From: JBELMB01 sp042088665
Lineage (GTDB): Bacteria; Pseudomonadota; Alphaproteobacteria; Rhodobacterales; Rhodobacteraceae
NCBI GenBank assembly: GCA_042088665.1
Contig: JBELMB010000046.1
Location: forward strand, 1 to 32,191
Length of the DNA stretch: 32,191 nucleotides
Direction: 5' to 3'
Below, piece after piece: positions 7,801 through 15,675 of this stretch; the stretch's first letter is position 1, and every line of letters begins with the position of its first letter. Below the pieces are notes generated by a model that saw only the letters and a list, made by a program, of their open reading frames with translations, was not told the origin of the DNA and made no database searches. The position numbers and the translations under genes are program-made.

Positions 7801-10173
7801 GACACGGAGATCGGTGTCAGCGTGAACACCGCCGCTGTCGAAAGCGACGGGGTGATCAACGCCGTGGAACGCGCCGATGGTGTGCTCCTGACGGGCGCGG
7901 TCGATGGCGCCGATGCGGGCACTGCGATTTCGGTCACGGTCAACGGCAATACCCATCCCGCGACGGTCACTGCGATGATCGGACAGCAGGGAAGCTGGGA
8001 GGTCATGCTCCCGGCCGGCGAGATCGCCACCGGCGAGACGGTGCAATCCGTTTCGGTCTCGGCCACGGACAGCGCGGGCAACTCCGCCTCTGTGACCGGA
8101 ACGATGCAGATCGACACCGTGACGAATGTCGCCGTGGTGACCGACACTGTGGAAACCGACGGCGTCGTCAATGACGCTGAACACAGCGATGGCGTCACCC
8201 TGACGGGCACCACCGAACCGGGCGCTTCCGTGGTGGTGAGCCTTGGCGCCGTGACGCAGGCGGCCACAGTGGCCGCAGACGGCAGCTGGACCGTGGATTT
8301 CTCCGCAGCGGAGATCCCGACCGGAGAGCGCACGCTTCCCGTGACTGCGGTTGCGACCGATCCGACGGGCAACGTCGAGACGGTCTCCAGCACGCTGGAC
8401 GTGGACACCTTTGTGCGCAACTTCGCGCTGACCTCGACGCCGGGTGGCGCGGATGGCGTGATCAATGCAACCGAGGCGGCGCAGGGCCTTGTCCTGACCG
8501 GAACCACAGAACCGGGCGGTGCCGTGACACTGACACTTGGCACCGAGACGGTTGTGGCTTCGGTGGATGGCACAGGCAACTGGACGGCGACTTTCACCGC
8601 GGCGCAGATCCCGTCGGGTGAGCAATCCGTGACGCTGACTGCGGTCTCTACGGATCTGGCTGGCAACTCGGAGACGATCCAGCAGGCGGTGACGATCGAC
8701 ACCGATGCGGGCCTCCTGACGATCAGCCCGGACCCGGTGGAAACCGACGATGTGATCAATCAGGTCGAAGCCTCGGACGGTGTTGTCCTGACCGGCACGT
8801 CGACGCCGGGCCAGATGGTCGATGTGACCTTGCAAGGGGTGACGCACAGCGTGCTGACGGATGCCAACGGCATCTGGGTCGCGCCTTATGCCGCCAACGA
8901 GATCACGCCGGGCACCTACACCGCGCAGATCACCGCCACCATCACCGACAACGCAGGCAACGTGCTGACCCGCACCGACAGCGTCGAGGTCGACACCGAA
9001 GTTCTGAACTTTGCCCCGTCTTCGACGCCGGTCGAAGGGGACAACGTGATCAATGCCAACGAGGCATCGGACGGCTTTACCCTTACAGGGACGACAGAGC
9101 CGGGCGGCCGCGTCGGTGTCATCTTTGAAGGTGTCGCGCGAGAGGCCTTTGTGGACCGCTCCGGCAATTGGGAAGTGACCTTTGCCGCGTCGGAAATCCC
9201 CGCTGGCGAAAGCGCGACCTCGGCCGAAATCCAGACCGCGGATCCGGCGGGCAACACGGCCTCCACCATCGTCAACTTCGGCATCGACACGCTGGTGAAC
9301 ACCCTGTCCATGGACACGCCGGTGGCGGGCGATGGCGTGATCAACGCAGCCGAAGCGGCGGCCGGTATCACTCTGACCGGCGATGTAGAGCCGGGGTCGA
9401 CCGTTTCCGTGACGATCGGCGGGCTGGTCATGTCGGCCACGGTCGACGGCACTGGCAACTGGAGCCTCGACATCCCGTCGAGCAGCTTGCCGGAAGGCAC
9501 GCTTCAGGTGCCGGTCCTGATCGAGGCGACGGATGGCGCGGGCAACACCCGTGCCGTGACCGAGACGCTGAGCATCGACACGGAGGCACCCGAAACACTC
9601 AGCTGGACCGGCTATGGCCGTGACGGCGCAGGCGTGGATCTGATCCGGACCGAAGTGACGGAAGACACGCTCTACCTTGGTCAGTTGGATGACGCGGGCG
9701 GAACGCCGATGATCTCCGATGTGGCGATTGACAACATCACGGATATTCCGGCGATCAACCAGTCCTACATTGATCTCAATGGCTCCGTTCCGGATGGCAC
9801 GCACCTTGTGCTGGCGGCCACGGATGCGGCTGGCAACACTTCGGGCGCTTACCTGGTGACGGATGACCCCAACACCAACGACGTCCAGATGTCCGATGAC
9901 ATCGCCGGTGTGCTGACCCAGTACAACATCGACACGATCGATCTGCACTTTGCCGAGGACAGCCACCTGACCATTACCGAAGCGCAGATCGAGGCGCTTT
10001 CCACGACGACCGACACCGTGGCCATTCGCGGTGGTGCGGACGACAGCGTGACCATCGCCGGAGCCCAGGCACAAGGCTCCACCACAGGCAGCGATGGCAC
10101 CGGGTACAATGTCTTTACCCTGGGCAGCACCACTCTGCTGGTTCAGGACGACATCACCAACGTTGTTGTCTGA
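4888..10173 (+). CDS. Large BapA-like adhesin with Ig-like repeats, type I secretion substrate (1761 aa)
   Basis: A giant surface protein expected to promote surface attachment or biofilm formation. Residues 1-75 resemble the BapA prefix domain: MNAIDFVVRTRTGGVERGS, DLLITLADGRVIVLENYF. Residues 149-177 are a hydrophobic Gly/Ala/Leu-rich segment, followed by an acidic linker. From about residue 190 to 1567 run about 14 Ig-like repeats of 95-105 residues with shared elements VINAxEAxDGVTLTGT, GNWS and TDAAGN, each joined by a VDT or IDT motif; a divergent fifteenth unit follows. The C-terminal 90 residues contain LTITEAQIEALSTTTDTVAI and end in TLLVQDDITNVVV, like the secretion-signal ends of LapA/BapA-type proteins. 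I see no cysteine and no RTX nonapeptides. It is rich in Asp and Thr, as exported calcium-stabilised adhesins are. The three exporter genes follow directly, which supports secretion by a dedicated system. Confidence 0.9.
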   Translation: MNAIDFVVRTRTGGVERGSVGGEDQGFLLDASGGKDISLNINQQDLRGYDRAANDLLITLADGRVIVLENYFADGGAGLADSRLFVSANGNLNQVSFVEADGGALFAQYGPTETWGKWSPTEELIFVDDPEVLPQVAGAYGEEEEVSMLGAALLGMGGAGGAGLGALLGLPLLFPGGGNDDDGNEEPAWIPPTVDDPEADYDISGNDAAELTVTGTATPGSRIEIVMGDDTVTAVAGDDSKWSVTFTGDDFPDDGTYTDVPVKVTDPNGTVTDLTGPSFDIDTTPPMAEATEGTVSVGYIVNADDQSDGVTISGTGEAGATLTIEVGSIAQVTTIADDGTWSFEFDDSVFGTGEYTTDITLTAVDAMGNVTTVTDQVQVDTINMVSLDNAPLTGDNLISATEHAAGVTLSGSSQAGSVISVVIAGVTQTATAADDGSWSVTFASTDLASGTYTATAEITSTDAAGNISSMSHSFDVDTESAVTIDTSSIAGDGVINGAEAQTILTVTGTGEAGSTITVMSGFSTLGTVIVADDGTWSLDFSTANLEGGPGHSELGYTSTLTATATDAAGNTSSASGDVTVDTNTELFALVVDDDGVINATERADGVEINGGAAANAAISVVVGGVTLTTTADDTGAWSVTVPAADVPSGLGTLSADITSTDPAGNSTSVSFDIPVDTETSVSVDTANVEGDGTINLVEAQDGFTLTGTAEPNASIQGVLTPAGGGAGVPFTATADASGNWSYDMPASVVPIGAETTFDVTVEATDAAGNTATSSGTIAIDTLTSVGVETGTVEGDGTINASERADGVTLTGTAQPGATVVVDMGGALETVTADGSGNWSADFTTSEIPTGEQSVAVTATATDAAGNVETATGSIDVDTVTAVTAAFVDGDGTVNMVERADGVVLAGTAEAGAAISIAISGTTLTAVADGNGDWSVDVPVTAIPDGTTSLSATVTATDAAGNTASASPTVDIDTEIGVSVNTAAVESDGVINAVERADGVLLTGAVDGADAGTAISVTVNGNTHPATVTAMIGQQGSWEVMLPAGEIATGETVQSVSVSATDSAGNSASVTGTMQIDTVTNVAVVTDTVETDGVVNDAEHSDGVTLTGTTEPGASVVVSLGAVTQAATVAADGSWTVDFSAAEIPTGERTLPVTAVATDPTGNVETVSSTLDVDTFVRNFALTSTPGGADGVINATEAAQGLVLTGTTEPGGAVTLTLGTETVVASVDGTGNWTATFTAAQIPSGEQSVTLTAVSTDLAGNSETIQQAVTIDTDAGLLTISPDPVETDDVINQVEASDGVVLTGTSTPGQMVDVTLQGVTHSVLTDANGIWVAPYAANEITPGTYTAQITATITDNAGNVLTRTDSVEVDTEVLNFAPSSTPVEGDNVINANEASDGFTLTGTTEPGGRVGVIFEGVAREAFVDRSGNWEVTFAASEIPAGESATSAEIQTADPAGNTASTIVNFGIDTLVNTLSMDTPVAGDGVINAAEAAAGITLTGDVEPGSTVSVTIGGLVMSATVDGTGNWSLDIPSSSLPEGTLQVPVLIEATDGAGNTRAVTETLSIDTEAPETLSWTGYGRDGAGVDLIRTEVTEDTLYLGQLDDAGGTPMISDVAIDNITDIPAINQSYIDLNGSVPDGTHLVLAATDAAGNTSGAYLVTDDPNTNDVQMSDDIAGVLTQYNIDTIDLHFAEDSHLTITEAQIEALSTTTDTVAIRGGADDSVTIAGAQAQGSTTGSDGTGYNVFTLGSTTLLVQDDITNVVV
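5455..9588 (+). repeat. Array of about 14 Ig-like coding repeats (about 294 bp each)
   Basis: The adhesin's central region is a tandem array of units of about 98 codons. They are diverged in DNA sequence but keep the DNA words for GTxEPG, GNWS and TDAAGN and the closing DT. The regular GC-rich codons also keep long open frames on the opposite strand. Repeat number could vary among strains by recombination. Confidence 0.85.
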
Positions 10174-10284
10174 GACACGAAAAGGGGCGCGCAAAGACGC
10201 CTCACACGACCCGTCTGGAGGCCTGGATCAACTGGGCCCCAGATCCCGAGATAAGTGAACATCGCGCCGAAACGGGGGCACGAA

Positions 10285-11607
10285 ATGCGTATGAGCAGGC
10301 AGAGCCTGGGCATGATCACCTGCGCGGTGGTTCTGTCCGGCTGCATGAGTACATCAGGGGAGGGTATCGTCTCCCGTTTTACAGGGTCCGAGGTTACGGT
10401 TCCCGCGGCGACCGGGGAGGGTGCGCGAAAGACAGCAATAAAGCCTTCTGAGGCTTCTCAGATCATCTATGCCCTGCAGACGCGACCTTCGGTCATCGTC
10501 TCTGGCACGCCCTATGCCCGTGTGGCCGATGCCGTTATCGCCTCGGATGCCCGCGTGGCCGCGGCAGAGTTGCGCGTCGCACAATTGCGCGCTGAAGCCG
10601 CGCAGAAGAATTGGATGCCCCGCATCGGGCCCAATATCTCACTGACATCGCTGGGCGATTTCGTTGCGGAACTGATCATCAACCAGGTGATCTTTGACAA
10701 CGGGCGCAAGAAGGCAGAGCGGGATCTGGCCAAGGCCAATGTCGAGGCAGCCGCCGTGCGACTGGTCGATGACGGCAACACCCGCGTCTACGAGGCGCTT
10801 TCCCTGTACATCCTTGCGGAGGAAAACCGCGATTTGTCGTCCCATCTGGACAAGGCCGTCTCGGATATGGAGCGCTTTGAATGGGTGCTGGACCAGCGCG
10901 TCCGCGGCGGGGTCTCGGACATGTCCGACCTGAACGTCGTGCGCCAGAAACTTGCCTCCATGCGCGCCCGGTCCAGCGAGGCCCAGGAGGCCGCGGCCGC
11001 CGCCATTGCAGAACTGAACGCGATGTCGTCCCGCGCGCTGTTCGACCTGCGCGGCACCGGCGGCATACGCGATTCCAACGCCGGTGAGGCGCTTGGCGTG
11101 CTCGAGGCCCGCGCCTCCCGTGAGCAGTCCATGGCAGAGGCCCGGATTGCCCGAGCCAGTCACTTGCCCGGATTGTCCGCCACCGGCAGCCTTGCGGATT
11201 CCGGCAATCTGACCGGCGGATTGGAAGTGACGACGGATTCGCTGTTTTCACTTGGCACCATTGCGGAATTCGAGGCCATCGAAGCCACCAAGGAAACCGC
11301 CGACCGCCGCGTGATCGAAGCCCGCGAGATTGCAGATCGTCGGATCCAGAGCCAGACGTCCAAACTGGCAGCCTACCGGCGGCAGGCCGGAGAGGCGCAG
11401 ACCCTGTCCGACCAGGCCGAAGAGAACCTCGATCTGTTCCGTCGCCAGTTCGAGGGGGGGCAGCGGCAGGTCATGGATGTCGTCGGCACTTATGAAACCT
11501 TTGCGCGCGCGCTCGAAACCCAGATCGAGCTGAAGTACAAGGCGGCCCGGGCCGAGCTTGAACTGGCGCGGCTGCGGGGCGGGCTGGCAGAAGGGTCCTC
11601 GATTTGA
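10285..11607 (+). CDS. TolC-family outer-membrane lipoprotein of the adhesin exporter (440 aa)
   Basis: The outer-membrane channel of the type I system. The ATG at 10285 is favoured: it gives a basic n-region, a hydrophobic stretch (MITCAVV) and a lipobox VLSGC, so the protein is probably lipidated and anchored. A GTG at 10255 would add ten residues before the signal. After the signal the body is rich in Ala, Glu and Arg helices, including repeated patterns such as AELRVAQLRAEAAQKNW and DRRIQSQTSKLAAYRRQAGEAQ, typical of TolC coiled coils. YKAARAELELARLRGGL near the end matches the last helix of the family. It lies 111 bases after the adhesin stop and overlaps the next gene by 4 bases, indicating one transcript with the ABC exporter. 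Confidence 0.87.
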   Translation: MRMSRQSLGMITCAVVLSGCMSTSGEGIVSRFTGSEVTVPAATGEGARKTAIKPSEASQIIYALQTRPSVIVSGTPYARVADAVIASDARVAAAELRVAQLRAEAAQKNWMPRIGPNISLTSLGDFVAELIINQVIFDNGRKKAERDLAKANVEAAAVRLVDDGNTRVYEALSLYILAEENRDLSSHLDKAVSDMERFEWVLDQRVRGGVSDMSDLNVVRQKLASMRARSSEAQEAAAAAIAELNAMSSRALFDLRGTGGIRDSNAGEALGVLEARASREQSMAEARIARASHLPGLSATGSLADSGNLTGGLEVTTDSLFSLGTIAEFEAIEATKETADRRVIEAREIADRRIQSQTSKLAAYRRQAGEAQTLSDQAEENLDLFRRQFEGGQRQVMDVVGTYETFARALETQIELKYKAARAELELARLRGGLAEGSSI

Positions 11608-13811
11608 GCCAGGTCCTGCATATGGGGGGACGCGCGGGCAAGGCCATGGTGAAATCCGTGCCGCCGGTGACCCGCAAATCGACCCGCAAGTCGCCATTTT
11701 CCGAAAAGGCGATGGCGCGCGCCGACCTGATCCGCGTTCTCGCGGGGCGGCTGGGTGTCGAGGCCAAGGCGCCCGACATTCTCGTGGCCCTGTCGCAACA
11801 CGCTGGTTGTGATGACAGTTATGATGCCTTTGCCCTGCGCTCTGGTCTCGAAGCCGCCGGATTGCTGGCGCTGGAGGATGAGCCGGATACGCTGGTGCCG
11901 GGTCTCTGGCCCGCGCTTGCGGTCATGAAGAACGGTCAGGCGGTGCTGGTCCTGAGTCAGGACAAGGGCGGGCTGACCATTTATGACGACACTGCGGCCT
12001 CGCGCCAGTCAGAGGTCGGCATCGCCGAGTTTGGGCGCGTCTTTTCCGGCCAGTTGATCCGCGCCGAAGCACCGGTGGCCACCCTCGTCGAGAGCCACGC
12101 GCATGTGGACCGTCAAGGCCATTGGTTCTGGGGTCAGTTTCCGCGTTTTGCGCCTCAGTTCGGCGAAGTGGCGGTTGGCTCTTTTGTGGCGAACCTGTTG
12201 GCCGTGGCCGTCGCACTGTTTTCATTGCAGGTCTATGACCGCGTGATCCCACACCAGTCCGAGGCGACGCTTTGGGTGCTGGCGGCGGGCGCAGGTCTCG
12301 CGCTGATGCTGGAGGCATTTCTGAAAGTTGCGCGATCGCAGCTTCTGGATGGGGCCGGGCGACAGATCGAGATGGGTGTTCAGCAGTTGCTGATGAAGCG
12401 GCTCCTCGGCATGCGCTCCGATACGCCGGGACGTTCGCCCTCACAGCTGTTCTCGGCGATGCGCGAGTTTGGCTCTGTACGCGAATTCTTTACCGCCTCC
12501 ACGGCGGGGGCTCTGGCGGATATTCCGTTCATCTTTGTCTTTCTGCTGATGGTCTGGTCGATTGCCGGATCGGTGGTCTGGGTGCTGATCGCCGGGGGGC
12601 TCCTGATGGTGATCCCGGGTGTCTTTCTGCAAAAGCGCATGATCCGCCTCACCCAGGAGATGCAGGGCGCCTCGGCCAAACAGTCGCGCCTCTTGCAGGA
12701 AACCGTGGTAGAGTTGGACACCATCAAGACGCAGCGCGCCGAAGACCGTTTTACCCGCATGTGGGACGAATTGACCGCCGTGCAGGCGCTGAAGTCTTCG
12801 GATCAGCGCAAACTGGCTGCGACGCTCAGCTTCTGGAGCCAGGGCATTCAGCAGGCGACCTATGTGGCGGCGGTGATCACCGGCACCTACCTCGTGTTCG
12901 CCGGGGATTTCACCGTTGGTTCGATCATAGCCGTCGGCATCCTGACCTCGCGGACGCTGGCCCCGCTGACGCAATTGTCGGGCATCCTTGCGCGCTGGGG
13001 CAACGTCAAGGCTGCGCTGGACGGATTGGACGCCATCGCCGAAGTGCCGCAGGACCGGTCCGGCGCGCGCACCTACCTGCGGCGTGAGCATTTCGAAGGC
13101 AAGTTCGAGCTGCAGGGCGTGGCCTTTCGCTATGATCCCGAAAGCGCGTCCGTGCTGGATGTTCCGGCACTGACATTGCAGGCGGGGCAGACGATGGCCG
13201 TGCTGGGCGCCAATGGGTCTGGCAAATCAACCTTCCTCAAATTGCTGACCGGGCTTTACGGACCGGCGACTGGCAAGATCCTGATCGATGGTACGGAGAT
13301 CGGCCAGATCGACCCGAAGGACCTGCGCCGCAGCATCGGCTACCTTGGCCAGGAGGTCCGGCTGTTTCATGGCACGCTGCGCGACAACCTCAACCTGAGC
13401 CTGTTGGAGCGCGACGATCACCGTCTTTATGCTGCATTGGATTTTGCGGGCCTCGGGCAATACGTGAAAAGCCATCCCAAGGGGCTGGACCTGGACATTC
13501 ACGACGGTGGCGAGGGGCTGTCCGTCGGACAGCGCCAGTCCATCGGCTGGGCGCGGCTGTGGTTGCAGGACCCGGCGATCTGCCTGCTGGACGAACCCAC
13601 GGCAGCGCTGGACCAGACACTGGAAAAGACGTTGATCTCGCGGCTTGAAAACTGGCTGGAAGGCCGGACGGCGGTGATTGCCACGCACCGTGTGCCGATC
13701 CTCTCGCTTGCCAGCCGTACCCTGATCCTCGCCAATGGGCGCATGGTCGTCGATGGCCCGCGGGACGAAGTGTTGGCGCATCTGCGCGGCGCTTCTGCCG
13801 GCGCAGCGTAA
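11604..13811 (+). CDS. Type I secretion ABC exporter, permease-ATPase fusion (about 735 aa)
   Basis: The inner-membrane engine of the adhesin exporter. The likely TTG start overlaps the tolC-like stop (TTGA), has AGAAGG upstream and suggests translational coupling; ATGs at 11622 and 11646 are alternatives. The first 170 residues are a very degenerate C39 peptidase-like domain with no recognisable catalytic Cys/His pair, as in substrate-holding domains. Membrane segments follow at about 195-212, 223-240, 305-345 and 410-450. The ATPase has Walker A GANGSGKST (535-543), signature LSVGQRQ (from 639), Walker B ICLLDE (659-664) and the switch His of THR near 695. The signature has Val where Gly is usual (LSGGQ); from memory this variant may recur in this subgroup. 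Confidence 0.92.
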   Translation: MSQVLHMGGRAGKAMVKSVPPVTRKSTRKSPFSEKAMARADLIRVLAGRLGVEAKAPDILVALSQHAGCDDSYDAFALRSGLEAAGLLALEDEPDTLVPGLWPALAVMKNGQAVLVLSQDKGGLTIYDDTAASRQSEVGIAEFGRVFSGQLIRAEAPVATLVESHAHVDRQGHWFWGQFPRFAPQFGEVAVGSFVANLLAVAVALFSLQVYDRVIPHQSEATLWVLAAGAGLALMLEAFLKVARSQLLDGAGRQIEMGVQQLLMKRLLGMRSDTPGRSPSQLFSAMREFGSVREFFTASTAGALADIPFIFVFLLMVWSIAGSVVWVLIAGGLLMVIPGVFLQKRMIRLTQEMQGASAKQSRLLQETVVELDTIKTQRAEDRFTRMWDELTAVQALKSSDQRKLAATLSFWSQGIQQATYVAAVITGTYLVFAGDFTVGSIIAVGILTSRTLAPLTQLSGILARWGNVKAALDGLDAIAEVPQDRSGARTYLRREHFEGKFELQGVAFRYDPESASVLDVPALTLQAGQTMAVLGANGSGKSTFLKLLTGLYGPATGKILIDGTEIGQIDPKDLRRSIGYLGQEVRLFHGTLRDNLNLSLLERDDHRLYAALDFAGLGQYVKSHPKGLDLDIHDGGEGLSVGQRQSIGWARLWLQDPAICLLDEPTAALDQTLEKTLISRLENWLEGRTAVIATHRVPILSLASRTLILANGRMVVDGPRDEVLAHLRGASAGAA

Positions 13812-13822
13812 AGGAGAGCGTC

Positions 13823-15004
13823 ATGGCGACCAGCACCACCAATCTGACCGCGCAGTTGAACGCCCGGATGCGCGGACCTTCCATGACCATCTGGCTGTGT
13901 GCCATTGCGGTCTGGGTCTTCATCATCTGGGCGAGCCAGGCCTGGCTTGACGAGATTGCGCGCGGCGACGGCGAGATCATTTCCTCTTCGCGGCCACAGA
14001 TCATCCAGAACCTCGAAGGGGGCATCCTGACGGAACTCCTTGTGAAGGAAGGCGACGAAGTGTTGCGCGGCGACGTGCTGGCACGGTTGCATGGCACGCA
14101 GTTCCGCTCCTCTGTTGATGACTTGCGCGATCAGATCACCGCCCTCGAGATCCGCCGCCTGCGGCTTGAGGCCGAATTGGCGGGGGCCTCGGTTGTCGAA
14201 GTGCCCGCCTCTTTGTCGCAGCGATCGCCCGAGATTGTCTCCTCCGAACAGGCGCTGCTCGCGGCGCGCCAGTCTGATTACTATTCCCGCAGAGCCGGGG
14301 CGCAAAAGGTCTTGGACCAGGCGGCAGAAGAGTTGTCTCTGATGGAGAACCTGTTGGGCCAGAAGGTCGTGGCCCTGATCGAAGTGACACGCGCCCGCAA
14401 GGCGCATGCAGATGCCAAGAAGGCCTATGACGAGATCGTCACGCAGACGGAACTGACCCGGGCAGAAGCGTTTTCAGAAACGCTCAAGGAGTTGGCGACG
14501 CTGAAGCAGAACCTGAAATCCTCCGTGGACCAGCTCAACCGGACGGTTCTGATCTCTCCGATGCATGGGGTGGTCAATCAGTTGTCGGTTACGACCATCG
14601 GCGGTGTCGTGCGACCGGGCGAAGAGATCATGCAGATCATCCCGGTGGATGAAGAATTGTTTGTCGAGGCCAAGGTGCGTCCGGAAGACATCGCGAATAT
14701 CCGGCCGGGGCAGGAAGCAACGATCAAGCTGACGGCTTATGACTACACGATTTATGGCACGTTGAAGGGACGGGTCGACGTGATTTCTGCTGATACGTTC
14801 AAGGATGAACGGCGGGCAGAGACCGAACCGCACTACAAGGTGACGGTGCGCGTCGACATGAGCCAGTTGACCGACCGGCAGGTTGCGATGGATATTCGGC
14901 CGGGCATGCTCGCGCAGGCAGAACTGCATACCGGCGAGAAGACGGTTCTGCAGTATTTGCTCAAGCCGCTCTACAAATCCCGCGAAGCTTTCCGGGAGCC
15001 GTGA
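13823..15004 (+). CDS. HlyD-family periplasmic adaptor of the adhesin exporter (393 aa)
   Basis: The membrane-fusion protein that links the ABC exporter to the outer-membrane channel. A good AAGGAG lies before the ATG at 13823, 11 bases after the exporter stop. One membrane segment (about residues 22-42, IWLCAIAVWVFIIWAS) is followed by a lipoyl-like half (NLEGGILTELLVKEGDEV), a long coiled-coil hairpin (about 95-235), the second lipoyl half (ISPMHGVVNQLSVTTIGGVV) and a beta-barrel domain (LFVEAKVRPEDIANIRPGQEATIKL is characteristic). The C-terminus has the family-typical RPGMLAQAELHTGEKTVLQY and a YLLKPLYKSREAFREP tail. The stop codon falls in the first unit of a 14-bp tandem array. Confidence 0.93.
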   Translation: MATSTTNLTAQLNARMRGPSMTIWLCAIAVWVFIIWASQAWLDEIARGDGEIISSSRPQIIQNLEGGILTELLVKEGDEVLRGDVLARLHGTQFRSSVDDLRDQITALEIRRLRLEAELAGASVVEVPASLSQRSPEIVSSEQALLAARQSDYYSRRAGAQKVLDQAAEELSLMENLLGQKVVALIEVTRARKAHADAKKAYDEIVTQTELTRAEAFSETLKELATLKQNLKSSVDQLNRTVLISPMHGVVNQLSVTTIGGVVRPGEEIMQIIPVDEELFVEAKVRPEDIANIRPGQEATIKLTAYDYTIYGTLKGRVDVISADTFKDERRAETEPHYKVTVRVDMSQLTDRQVAMDIRPGMLAQAELHTGEKTVLQYLLKPLYKSREAFREP

Positions 15005-15112
15005 CGCAACCCGCGTGCCGCAACCCAAGTGGTGCAACCCAAGTGACGCAACCCAAGTGACGCAACCCAAGTGACGCAACCCAAGTGACGCACCCCAAGT
15101 GACGCAACCAGA
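15001..15112 (+). repeat. Tandem array of eight 14-bp units starting at the hlyD stop
   Basis: The unit is GTGACGCAACCCAA. Eight contiguous copies run from 15001 to 15112: units 4, 5 and 6 are exact and the others carry one to three changes. The first unit contains the hlyD TGA stop. Because 14 is not a multiple of 3, all frames are used in turn. No spacers or dyad pattern are seen, so it is a minisatellite and not a CRISPR array. Confidence 0.95.
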
Positions 15113-15142
15113 ATGAGCGCCTGCGGCGCGCTGGATGTCTCT

Positions 15143-15163
15143 CCCACCGCGATTCGCGGTGGG
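15143..15163. terminator. Strong hairpin CCCACCGCG/CGCGGTGGG between convergent genes
   Basis: A perfect 9-bp GC-rich stem with an ATT loop lies between the end of the hlyD gene and the minus-strand dtd stop. No T-run flanks it on either side. It may end the adhesin transcript and the dtd transcript. Confidence 0.6.
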
Positions 15164-15216
15164 CTCGGGGCAAATGGTGGTTGTGTCCGTGATCCCCGAC
15201 AAGGGAATGTGCTGTG

Positions 15217-15675
15217 TCAGGCGCTGCGCGTGTCGTCCGCAGTGTCCATCCAGATCGTCACTGGCCCGTCATTGACCAGATGCACGGCCATGTCCGCTCC
15301 GAACCGTCCGGTCGCAACGGGCAGGCCCAGCGTCTGCAGCCTGGCTGCGAAGGCCTCGTAGAGTTCTGCGCCGATGTCTGGCGCCGCCGCGGAGGAGAAG
15401 CCGGGGCGATTTCCACGGGATGTGTCAGCCGCGAGGGTGAATTGGCTGACCACCAGCGCTGCGCCGCCTGCGTCAAGGACGGAGCGGTTCATGCGACCGG
15501 CGTCATCGGCAAAGATGCGCAGTTTGCTGATTTTCGCGGATAGCTTTTCGGCGTCTGCCATTGTGTCGCCTTGCATGGCGCAGACAAGGATCAGCAGACC
15601 CGGTCCGATTTCACCGATGGTTGCACCGCCAACGTCCACGCGTGCGGAGGTGACCCGTTGGATCAGGGCTCTCAC
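15217..15675 (-). CDS. dtd: D-aminoacyl-tRNA deacylase (152 aa)
   Basis: Removes D-amino acids (and glycine from tRNA-Ala) wrongly attached to tRNA, in the cytosol. The length and both catalytic motifs match the family: SQFTL at residues 77-81 and NDGPVT (the family NxGPVT) at 135-140. The N-terminus MRALIQRVTSARVDV is also typical. The ATG overlaps the stop of the upstream sugar kinase by 4 bases, so the two are co-transcribed and probably coupled. Confidence 0.96.
   Translation of the reverse strand: MRALIQRVTSARVDVGGATIGEIGPGLLILVCAMQGDTMADAEKLSAKISKLRIFADDAGRMNRSVLDAGGAALVVSQFTLAADTSRGNRPGFSSAAAPDIGAELYEAFAARLQTLGLPVATGRFGADMAVHLVNDGPVTIWMDTADDTRSA

Noticed and set aside
4888..10173. RTX-type toxin or haemolysin
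   Set aside because: No GGxGxDxUx nonapeptide run, and the repeats are Ig-like; the type I secretion context alone does not imply a toxin.
7288..10194. 968-codon open frame on the minus strand inside the adhesin gene
   Set aside because: It is the GC-rich repeat frame shadow of the plus-strand adhesin: low-complexity Arg/Gly/Asp-rich product, no ribosome site, and the plus frame has family structure.
15001..15112. CRISPR array
   Set aside because: The units are contiguous 14-mers without spacers and have no dyad; no cas genes are near.
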